From the NCBI GenBank assembly GCA_020430865.1, contig JAGQIY010000026.1, positions 1 to 12,484 of the forward strand: a stretch of DNA of 12,484 nt. Reading direction: 5' to 3'. Positions 6,255 through 12,393 of this stretch are shown here, one piece after another. Below the pieces are notes generated by a model. It made no database searches and was not told the origin of the DNA. It worked only from the letters and a program-made list of their open reading frames with translations. The stretch comes from Myxococcales bacterium. Its GTDB lineage: Bacteria; Myxococcota; Polyangia; Polyangiales; Polyangiaceae. Numbering within the stretch: position 1 is the stretch's first letter; every line of letters starts with the position of its first letter. Both the position numbers and the translations under genes were made by a program.

Positions 6255-6731
6255 CGACGGTCTCGTATGCGGAGGTTGCCCCGGACGAGCGAAGCAACGA
6301 GTGAGGGTTGCCCTGATGATACGCACGATGGCTGGGTTTGCCAGCGCGCGGCGTACAAAGCTCGGGTGCGCGCGACGCCCTCGGCTGTCGATCGACCTGG
6401 AGTTTCCTCACGGGTTCGTGCTCTGCTCGCCTGCGCCTACTCGTGCGTCCGCGTACCGGCGTGACTCTCGGCGAGGACGAGATGTACTCGCGGTGGCGAA
6501 TTTCTTGCGCCGATCGCGGACGCGCTGCGTCGAGAACCAGGCGGACCCGAAGCCGAGACTGCGATGGGAAGCCCCGCAAAGTAGATCCGAGCGGAAATGA
6601 AATCATGCGGCGCCGAGCCGCGCCCGTTCTCGCGGATCACCGGGGTCGGCGCTGACGATGGGCGATGGCCTGCGTCTGGCGCAGCTTGCATGTCCGGAGC
6701 CGCAGGCGATCGGGCCCGAGACGAGCCGTGC

Positions 6732-6766
6732 ACGCAGACGAGGCAGGGGCTGGGGCTCGTCTGCGT
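6732..6766. repeat. 11-bp perfect inverted repeat (hairpin) ACGCAGACGAG / CTCGTCTGCGT
   Basis: The arms at 6732-6742 and 6756-6766 are perfectly complementary around a 13-nt G-rich loop. No T tract follows on either strand, so it is not a classic terminator. The right arm can instead pair with CGCAG at 6770-6774. It is about 200 nt past the Sel1 gene's stop codon on the minus strand. Confidence 0.6.
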
Positions 6767-6891
6767 CAGCGCAGGTTTGTCGTGTGCGGCGCAAGCGTCC
6801 CCGCTACCCCGCCGTTCGTGCGCGGCTTCGGGACGACGTGTAGCAATTCGAGCATTTCACGCTTGTCCATGAAGCGTAGGCTCGCGCGCTT
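6766..6891 (-). pseudogene. Decayed IS91-type (Y2) transposase fragment
   Basis: The minus-strand frame reads LRFMDKREMLELLHVVPKP, then RTNGGVAGTLAPHTTNLR, then a stop at 6766. This follows the conserved stretch of Y2 transposases of the IS91/ISCR group: a PLxF helix, LxxLVPRPRxN, then GVLAPNxxxR. Only about 40 residues remain. A one-base shift near 6882 connects upstream to a second short frame containing PWGKRERVMKAREP, which would fit the preceding part of that domain. The His-rich and Tyr catalytic regions are absent, so it cannot be active. The ATG at 6870 would give a 34-residue ORF, but it has no ribosome site. Identification is by motif memory alone, so moderate confidence. Confidence 0.45.
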
Positions 6892-6961
6892 TCATCACCC
6901 TCTCACGCTTGCCCCAGGGAAACCGCGGACGGGGTGCGACCGCGACCTACGAATTTCGCTC

Positions 6962-8059
6962 TCACCGGGCTGCGCTGACGTCGGGCGCGGCGGAAGCCGG
7001 GGCGTCCGCGCCCGAAGCAGCGCTGGCCGCTGCGCCGCCGACCAGCTTGCGCAGTAGATGACAGGCCCAGTCCGACCCCTTGCCACACGCGTCCTGCATC
7101 ATCTCATGGCCGCGCTGCTCATCTCGTTCGAGGCCGCGCCCCGCGTACATCAATCCGCCGTAGCCGCCGCATCCGCCAGGATGTCCAGCGTCACAAGCCA
7201 GCCGATAGAGCTGGGCTGCCCAGTTCGGGTTCGCGGGAGCCAGCACTCCGCGATCGTAGATCAAGGCCAGGTTGAAGCAGCCGCTGGTGAAGGCACCAGA
7301 GCAGGCCATGCCATAGTGTCTGATCGCTTCACTCGCGTTGGCCTGGACCCCTTCGCCCTTCTCCTCCTGAGCGCCGACGTTGAAGCAAGCTGCGGCGTTG
7401 CCGTACTCGCAGGCCTGCTTGAAAGCTTCATAGGCCAGCGCCACGTTCTTCGGCGCACCATTGCCTAGCTGGTGGGCAGCACCCACTCGCAGACATCCCT
7501 CCGCGTTCTTGCCATCGCACGCGCGCTGGTACAGTTCGAGCCCTCGCGCGGGGTCCTTGTCGGTCCCATCTCCAGTCGTCTGCGCGGCCCCGGCGAGCAC
7601 GCACGCATCCAGGGCTCCGAGTTTGCATGCCTGTATCCGTAAGGCAAAAGCATAGGCGTGATCCACATCGCCCGCCTCGCCTGTCGAGTACAGGATGGCG
7701 AGCTGGGCGCAGGCAGCCGCCTCGGGGGAGGGCGCGGACTGGGGGGAAGGTGCGGCCGATGCCGCGGACCCAGGCGGCGCAGGCTGCGCGTCGTGTTCCC
7801 GCTTCGCGGTCGGCACGCCCTTGCCGCGGGGGAGGCCGCAGGCCTTCGACAGAGCCTCGGTGTCGCTCGCTGCCGGTGGCTTCGGCGCGGGCGGCCCTTT
7901 GGGCATCTCGGGCAGCACCAGCTGGGGGAGCTCGACACTCGCGCTGGGGGGCGCGCTCGCCACCGCCTGCTTTGGCTGCTTCTCGTCGCAGCCAATCAGC
8001 CCGATCAGGGCGATCAGCGCCACACTCGACCCGCGGCGTAGCTGTTGGGAGCCCGGCAT
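6962..8059 (-). CDS. Cysteine-rich Sel1-repeat lipoprotein
   Basis: 365 residues. Signal peptide VALIALIGLIGC with lipobox L21-I22-G23-C24, so it is membrane-anchored after export. An Ala/Pro-rich linker with one Cys (about 30-110) precedes six Sel1-type repeats at about 117-340. Each repeat is 36 residues with a CX7C pair: Cys 145/153, 181/189, 217/225, 253/261, 289/297 and 325/333, plus Cys117 in the same register. This exact lattice matches the disulfide-bridged solenoid of Helicobacter cysteine-rich (Hcp) proteins. The tail from 341 is Ala-rich and low-complexity. Sel1 solenoids bind other proteins, often at the envelope; the partner is unknown. The ATG at 8059 has no ribosome site, but TATAGA ends 6 nt before it, suggesting a leaderless mRNA. 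Divergent from the enoyl-CoA isomerase gene with 75 nt between. Confidence 0.85.
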   Translation of the reverse strand: MPGSQQLRRGSSVALIALIGLIGCDEKQPKQAVASAPPSASVELPQLVLPEMPKGPPAPKPPAASDTEALSKACGLPRGKGVPTAKREHDAQPAPPGSAASAAPSPQSAPSPEAAACAQLAILYSTGEAGDVDHAYAFALRIQACKLGALDACVLAGAAQTTGDGTDKDPARGLELYQRACDGKNAEGCLRVGAAHQLGNGAPKNVALAYEAFKQACEYGNAAACFNVGAQEEKGEGVQANASEAIRHYGMACSGAFTSGCFNLALIYDRGVLAPANPNWAAQLYRLACDAGHPGGCGGYGGLMYAGRGLERDEQRGHEMMQDACGKGSDWACHLLRKLVGGAAASAASGADAPASAAPDVSAAR

Positions 8060-8134
8060 CGTGGATCTATACAGCGGATCCTGGCGCGGGAGGTGCGAAC
8101 CGACGACAAATCAGTCTTGTGGCAAGATGCGGGC

Positions 8135-8890
8135 ATGAGTCACGTCGAGCTCGAGGAGCGGGATCGGTGCCTGGAGATCCAGCTCAGACGCGAGGCCAAG
8201 AAGAACGCCCTGACGCTGGAGATGTACGAGGTGCTGTGTGATGCCCTCGAGCGCTTCGAGGGCGACGCGAGACTGAGGTCTGCCCTGATCACCGGCGGGG
8301 AGCAGTGCTTCACCGCCGGCAACGACCTGGGGGACTTCATGAGCGCGCCGCCGGACGAGGGCAGCCCGGTGATGCGCTTCATCTCGTGGTTGCCGCGCCT
8401 GAGCAAGCCACTGGTGGCCGCGGTGAGCGGGCCAGCCGTCGGAGTTGGCACCACGATGCTGCTGCACTGTGACCTCGTCTATGCAGACGCTACCGCGCGT
8501 TTCCGCATGCCGTTCGTGGACCTCGGTGCGGTTCCGGAGGCCGGTTCGTCGCTGCTCCTGCCTCGCATCATGGGCCACCAGCGGGCGGCCGAGTTGCTGC
8601 TACTTGGCAAGAAGTTCGACGCCGAGGAAGCCGAGCGGCTAGGCATCGTGACGAAGGCCTGTGCGCCAGGTGAGGCATTGGCGTTCGCCCGTGACGCTTG
8701 CCGGAGGCTCGGCAAGCTCGCGCCGACGGCGGTTCGGGAGACCAAGCGGCTGATGCGGCGCGCGACCACGGAAAGCCTCGCGGAAATAATGGCGGAAGAG
8801 GGGAGGGTGTTCATGGAACGCATCCGCTCGCCCGAGGCCCACGAGGCCATTCGTGCGTTCTTCGAGAAGCGCGAGCCGGACTTCGGTTGA
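8135..8890 (+). CDS. Enoyl-CoA hydratase/isomerase family protein, probably delta3-delta2-enoyl-CoA isomerase
   Basis: 251 residues, normal for a single-domain crotonase. The oxyanion-hole and CoA-binding segments are present: CFTAGNDLGDF at 58-68 and AAVSGPAVGVGTTMLLHCD at 95-113. The two catalytic Glu of hydratases (rat Glu144 and Glu164) align with Thr107 and Phe127, so hydratase activity is unlikely. Glu135 in LGAVPEAGSS sits where the catalytic Glu of yeast Eci1 / human ECI2-type isomerases lies (TEGG / PEGCSS), and the following PRIMG plus LLLGKKFDAEEAERLGIV also resemble that group. It would move double bonds from position 3 to 2 in unsaturated acyl-CoAs for beta-oxidation in the cytosol. 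The start is the ATG at 8135; the frame is open to 8045, but that part overlaps the divergent gene. The ribosome site is weak. No beta-oxidation partner genes are adjacent. Confidence 0.88.
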   Translation: MSHVELEERDRCLEIQLRREAKKNALTLEMYEVLCDALERFEGDARLRSALITGGEQCFTAGNDLGDFMSAPPDEGSPVMRFISWLPRLSKPLVAAVSGPAVGVGTTMLLHCDLVYADATARFRMPFVDLGAVPEAGSSLLLPRIMGHQRAAELLLLGKKFDAEEAERLGIVTKACAPGEALAFARDACRRLGKLAPTAVRETKRLMRRATTESLAEIMAEEGRVFMERIRSPEAHEAIRAFFEKREPDFG

Positions 8891-8926
8891 CCTCGGCAGC
8901 AGGGCGGTCAGCTAGAAGCTCCCGAT

Positions 8927-9111
8927 GCGAAACGGCGCGAAGAGCACGCGATCTGCAAGTACCGGGCAGGCGAGACCCGGACCTGGAACAGGTGAAGCGC
9001 AGCTATCGACAGTGGTACGTCATGACCCGGTCCAAGGACGACAAACTCAACGTCAGCCTTCACGCGGAGGGCTCCGAGGTGCCGCTGCGCCAGGTCCTGC
9101 ACCGCGTCTGA
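8927..9111 (+). pseudogene. Possible frameshifted small gene, or a 39-residue ORF at 8992-9111
   Basis: Two adjoining segments look coding but lie in different frames. Segment 8927-8998 reads AKRREEHAICKYRAGETRTW-NR before a TGA; 8992-9111 reads KRSYRQWYVMTRSKDDKLNV, then SLHAEGSEVPLRQVLHRV, then TGA. In both, nearly nine of ten third codon positions are G or C, and the protein composition is natural. The first segment has no start codon after the isomerase's stop at 8890; the second can start only at GTG 8992 (39 residues), with a weak GGA 4 nt upstream. A one-base indel near 8985-8998 would join them into one protein of about 60 residues or more. It ends one base before the stop of the convergent phosphoesterase gene. 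Function unknown. Confidence 0.4.
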
Positions 9112-9112
9112 G

Positions 9113-10258
9113 TCAGGAGCGACGGGCAACGCCGTCTTCGATCACCAGGAAGCCGTGGCTCTCCTGGCGTCCAAACGCGAACGAGCCCGAGTTGATGTAG
9201 CCGGGGGCTTCGTCTTCGTGGTGTGTGTGTCCGAAGACGACGAGATCGGCGCCGCTGGTCTCTGCGACCCTCGCCGCAGCGGTGCGCAGGCGATCTCGCG
9301 GCGCCTCCGAGTAGCGGCTGCCCTGAAGCGCGATCGACTGCGCGAGGTAGGCGCTCGCGAGCAACGCAAGCCCCAGCGCCGCCCCAGGGTGCAGTGGGAG
9401 CAGCGCTGCGCTGCCGACCGTGCCGATCACCGCGCACAGGATGCGGTCGAAGTAGAGGCGCATGAACGTCTCGGCGAAGTCGTGGTGCGTGGGCGGCGTG
9501 GCTCCCCGCAGCAGCTCCGTCAGCACGTGGAGGTCCAGGCCCACGCTCTCGGCGAACTCACCGAGGCGCCCTTGCCCGAGTTGCTTCTCGTCCTGGAGCA
9601 GGCTTGCTTGGGGGGAGGTAGCGCGGGATTCCAGTGTGAGGCAAATAGCCGCGTGGAAATATTGATACACGATGCGCGGCGCATTGATGCCGTACTGCAC
9701 GAACGCGTCCAGCAGCCCCTTCAGCGGTGTCGTCTGGTGGGCGTGGGCGAAGTAGGTCGCGCCGCTGGGCACCAGGAAGCGCCTGGTCAAGGCGATGCCC
9801 AGGGGCTCTGTACCTTCCTTCCAGCAGGCAAGCGGGTGCGTGGGGGCGTTGTCTGGGTCGTAGAGGTGCCCGTGCTCGATGTGCACGCCGCCACGTCGAA
9901 TGAACCAGGGAGCGACGTGGAGGGGGGCCGAGCGATGCAGCTCGAGGCTACGAAGCAGAGCATCTCGTCCAGGCTCGGTCAGCAGTTCGGCATCGTGGTT
10001 GCCGACCAGGAGCGTGACGGGCTGCCCCGCGCTGAGGTGTTTGCGTAGCGCCCGGGGCAGCTCCGACGTTCGGGTGATCAGCTGGTTGAGCGCCTGGCCG
10101 AGGTCGCTGCCGCGCGGTTCGAGCGAAAGATCGAAGATATCCCCCGCGAGGACGAGCTCGTGGTCCGGATGTGACTGCAGGCAGCGAGCCAGAGCCCGAT
10201 CCACCCGTGAGGGTGTATGTGGTCCGAGGTGGACGTCACTGGCGACGAGCAAGCGCAT
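9113..10258 (-). CDS. Calcineurin-like metallophosphoesterase with a membrane segment inserted in the domain
   Basis: 381 residues from the ATG at 10258, chosen because Met-Arg-Leu-Leu-Val-Ala-Ser-Asp puts the first catalytic motif at the usual distance; ATG 10273 and GTG 10291 are in frame, and none has a good ribosome site. All metal-binding motifs are present in order: D8-V-H10, G39-DIFD43, G86-NHD89, H129-GH131 and G343-HTH346. Two metals should be bound and a phosphomonoester or diester hydrolysed. The overall order resembles LpxH/UDP-2,3-diacylglucosamine hydrolase-like enzymes, but the roughly 210-residue stretch before the final GHTH motif is much longer than in that family. It holds a hydrophobic segment (272-310, LCAVIGTVGSAALLPL onward) that looks like one or two membrane helices. 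So the enzyme is probably membrane-bound and may act on a lipid phosphate; the substrate is unknown. Divergent from the radical SAM gene. Confidence 0.85.
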   Translation of the reverse strand: MRLLVASDVHLGPHTPSRVDRALARCLQSHPDHELVLAGDIFDLSLEPRGSDLGQALNQLITRTSELPRALRKHLSAGQPVTLLVGNHDAELLTEPGRDALLRSLELHRSAPLHVAPWFIRRGGVHIEHGHLYDPDNAPTHPLACWKEGTEPLGIALTRRFLVPSGATYFAHAHQTTPLKGLLDAFVQYGINAPRIVYQYFHAAICLTLESRATSPQASLLQDEKQLGQGRLGEFAESVGLDLHVLTELLRGATPPTHHDFAETFMRLYFDRILCAVIGTVGSAALLPLHPGAALGLALLASAYLAQSIALQGSRYSEAPRDRLRTAAARVAETSGADLVVFGHTHHEDEAPGYINSGSFAFGRQESHGFLVIEDGVARRS

Positions 10259-10317
10259 GAGCTGGCGGAGCATAGCACCGCAGAGAAACACCGGGCTCGC
10301 GTCTGACGGCGTGTCGA

Positions 10318-10331
10318 CTATTCTGCTCGCG
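10318..10331 (+). promoter_or_regulatory. Candidate leaderless promoter: TATTCT ending 7 nt before the radical SAM ATG
   Basis: TATTCT matches five of six TATAAT positions and ends 7 nt before the ATG at 10332. That spacing would place transcription start at the start codon. No ribosome site is present between them. No -35 hexamer is evident. Confidence 0.3.
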
Positions 10332-12311
10332 ATGTCAGATCGTCAGCTACTCGACATGCACGACCGGGTAACCGTCGTGGGTCATTCCGCGGAGCGAGCG
10401 GCCCGTGAAGCCGAGACGTTTCGAACCAGAAACGTGCCGCGCCAGGACGCCGAGCGTCTCAGCCTGCGTCAGCGCGCGCTGCGGCGCGCAGAGCAGATCG
10501 CGGTCCTGGCGGCGAAGACGGCCTACCCGCTGCACCGTGCGCTGGGCGAAGCCAGACCAGGGCCGAGGGTGCAGCCCAGGTGGGCCCCCGCGCCGCTGAT
10601 TCGCAAGGCGGAGCGCAGCTTCCCCAAGCTCGGCTGGCCGCGCGAGACCGACTCCCTGTGCCCGGAGTGCGTCAAGCAGACCCGGGAGGCGATTCTCAGC
10701 GGACGGACGCCGCTCAGCGAGCTGGTGGATGGCAACCCCGGCGAGGTGAAGGCTCAGATCCTCGAGGATTCAGGTCGCATCGTGATGCGCAAGACCTGTC
10801 CCGTGCACGGAGAGTTCGAGGACGTGATGAGCGTCAGCCCGGAGTTCCTCGCGCGAATCGAGCGCTTGTTTCCGGGGAGGGACTACGAGGCGCCCAAGAG
10901 CAAGCTGCGAAACCACGGGACGAGCAGCATCAAGTACGGACGAGGCTCCGTGCTCACGGTGGACCTGACCAACCGCTGCAACATGATGTGCGACCCCTGT
11001 TTCATGGACGCCAACCAGGTTGGCTACGTGCACGAGCTCACCTGGGAGGACGTGACCCAGATCCTGGACGACTCGCTGAGCGTCCAGCCCAGGCGTCAGA
11101 TGAGCGTGCAGTTCTCCGGTGGTGAACCCACGCTGAGCCCCTTCTTCGTAGACGCGGTGCGCTACGCGCGCGATGTCGGCTACTTCTGCGTGCAGTGTGC
11201 CAGCAACGGGATCCGCTTCGCGCAGGAACCGGAATTTTGCCATGCGGCAAAGTCGGCGGGGTTGCGCCTGGTCTACCTGCAGTTCGATGGGGTGAGCAAC
11301 GCCGCACACGAGCATCGCAAGGTCGGCAATCTCTTCGACGTCAAGCAGACCGCCATCGACAACCTGCACGCGGCGGGGATCGACGTGGTCCTGGTGGTCA
11401 CCGTCGTTCGAGGGGTCAACGACGATCAGGTGGGACCCATCGTGGAGTTCGCGCTGGAGAACTCGGACAAGATCACGGTGGTGAGCTTCCAGCCCGTGAG
11501 CTTCACGGGACGTGACGAGGACATCAGCGACGAGCGGCGTCACGCGCAGCGCTACACCCTGAGCCACCTGGCTCGAGACGTGAGCCTTCAGCTCGGGGCC
11601 ACGGAGCCGATGCGAGACTGGTTTCCGCTCTCCGCGATGAACCCCTTCAGCGATGTGGTCGACGTCTTGCTCGGCCCGGACACCGACTTCGGGGCGCTGA
11701 AGTGTGGCTGCCACCCGAACTGCGGTATCGGGACCGTGCTGGTGGTGAACAAGCGCACCAAGGCCTGGGCGCCGCTGTGCGACTTCATCGATGTCGAGCA
11801 GGTACTGAAGGACCTGCAGGAGGTCGCGGACGCCGGCAAGGGCAAGGCGCACGTGATGAGCGGTGTCGCCCTCAGTCTGGCGCGCAACTTCCGCCCCGAG
11901 CGCGCCCCCGCCGGCTATGGCCTGACCGAGCTGGTTCGTCAGTGCATCAGCCAGGCTGGAGCCACCGGGGACGCAGTCGGCACCACCGAGGGCGACGCGG
12001 CGGCCTTCGAGTGGCGCTTCCTGTTCATCGCCGGTATGTGGTTTCAGGACCTGTTCAACTACGACTTCCGGCGCACCGAGATGTGCATCATTCCGTACGG
12101 AACGCAACAGGGGGAGATCAGCTTCTGCGCCTACAACACGGGGGTCGGCTGGCGGCAGATCATCGAGAAGATGCACATGTCTGCCAAGGTCTCCGACTGG
12201 TACCGTGAGCACGGCCGTCACCCGGTCTATGCGAAGGGACAGGACCTCGAGCTGCCGGGCGGCGCGCCCAAGGCCAAGGCGCGCCGCCGTCGGCTGAACC
12301 TGGTGGACTGA
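10332..12311 (+). CDS. Radical SAM enzyme of the MJ0619 / tetraether-synthase (Tes)-like type
   Basis: 659 residues from the ATG at 10332; the frame stays open back to 9879, but that part lies under the divergent phosphoesterase gene. A basic 100-residue N-terminal extension is followed by a rubredoxin-like metal site: C110-PEC113 and C156-PVHG. The SAM-cluster motif is C216-NMM-C220-DP-C223, then FSGGEP at 261-266, the usual SAM-binding strand. VQCASNGIRF, VYLQFDGV, VTVVRGVND and SFQPVSFTGR follow the MJ0619-like pattern closely. More cysteines after the barrel (458, 460, 464, 483, then 585 and 599) fit auxiliary iron-sulfur clusters. Archaeal Tes joins two lipid chains by C-C coupling to make tetraethers; bacterial homologues are largely uncharacterised. 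Radical chemistry on lipid tails is the best guess here, not proven. The Lys/Arg-rich C-terminus could contact membrane lipids. No partner gene is co-transcribed within the window. Confidence 0.85.
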   Translation: MSDRQLLDMHDRVTVVGHSAERAAREAETFRTRNVPRQDAERLSLRQRALRRAEQIAVLAAKTAYPLHRALGEARPGPRVQPRWAPAPLIRKAERSFPKLGWPRETDSLCPECVKQTREAILSGRTPLSELVDGNPGEVKAQILEDSGRIVMRKTCPVHGEFEDVMSVSPEFLARIERLFPGRDYEAPKSKLRNHGTSSIKYGRGSVLTVDLTNRCNMMCDPCFMDANQVGYVHELTWEDVTQILDDSLSVQPRRQMSVQFSGGEPTLSPFFVDAVRYARDVGYFCVQCASNGIRFAQEPEFCHAAKSAGLRLVYLQFDGVSNAAHEHRKVGNLFDVKQTAIDNLHAAGIDVVLVVTVVRGVNDDQVGPIVEFALENSDKITVVSFQPVSFTGRDEDISDERRHAQRYTLSHLARDVSLQLGATEPMRDWFPLSAMNPFSDVVDVLLGPDTDFGALKCGCHPNCGIGTVLVVNKRTKAWAPLCDFIDVEQVLKDLQEVADAGKGKAHVMSGVALSLARNFRPERAPAGYGLTELVRQCISQAGATGDAVGTTEGDAAAFEWRFLFIAGMWFQDLFNYDFRRTEMCIIPYGTQQGEISFCAYNTGVGWRQIIEKMHMSAKVSDWYREHGRHPVYAKGQDLELPGGAPKAKARRRRLNLVD

Positions 12312-12316
12312 CGCCC

Positions 12317-12342
12317 GAGGAGCAGCGCCGGTGCGACTCCTC
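12317..12342 (+). terminator. Hairpin directly after the radical SAM stop codon
   Basis: GAGGAG (12317-12322) pairs with CTCCTC (12337-12342) across a 14-nt loop, with two more G-C pairs beyond one mismatch. It starts 5 nt after the stop. A G run follows rather than a T run, so intrinsic termination would be inefficient. Confidence 0.35.
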
Positions 12343-12355
12343 CGGGGGGGGAGAG

Positions 12356-12378
12356 CCGCCCGCTGGGTCCGCGGGCGG
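12356..12378. terminator. 8-bp GC-only hairpin in the convergent intergenic region
   Basis: CCGCCCGC (12356-12363) and GCGGGCGG (12371-12378) are perfectly complementary around a 7-nt loop. It sits between two convergent genes, where it could end transcription from both sides. Neither strand has a T tract next to it. Confidence 0.4.
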
Positions 12379-12393
12379 GCGAGCCCTGCGCTG

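Larger units (their letters stand above)
6255..6961. other. Gene-poor gap of about 700 bp
   Basis: No open frame here has both a plausible start and a recognisable or coding-like protein; open frames on either strand give Arg/Ser/Pro-rich shadows. What can be seen is a set of CTGCG/CGCAG hairpins at 6670-6774 and a decayed IS91-type transposase fragment at 6766-6891. The region is probably the remains of an old insertion, with the promoter of the 5478-6254 gene at its left end and the 3' side of the Sel1 gene at its right end. Confidence 0.6.

Noticed and set aside
6301..6655. Two overlapping plus-strand open frames in the gene-poor gap
   Set aside because: Composition is Arg/Ser/Ala shadow-like, with no ribosome site and no recognisable motif.
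6766..6870. 34-residue intact ORF (MDKREMLELL...)
   Set aside because: It has no ribosome site and reads as an internal piece of a transposase, so it is listed as a pseudogene rather than as a small protein gene.
8063..8081. GGATC...GATCC inverted repeat in the divergent spacer before the isomerase gene
   Set aside because: The arms are only five bases and GGATCC-like sequences recur by chance; no regulator site matches.
9879..10331. A 151-residue N-terminal extension of the radical SAM frame
   Set aside because: It is antisense to the catalytic core of the metallophosphoesterase and is Arg/Ser-rich with no family features; the ATG at 10332 gives a normal protein.
10770..12221. 483-codon open frame antisense to the radical SAM gene
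   Set aside because: It is a mirror of a high-GC gene: His/Val/Leu-rich, no motifs, whereas the plus strand carries complete radical SAM signatures.
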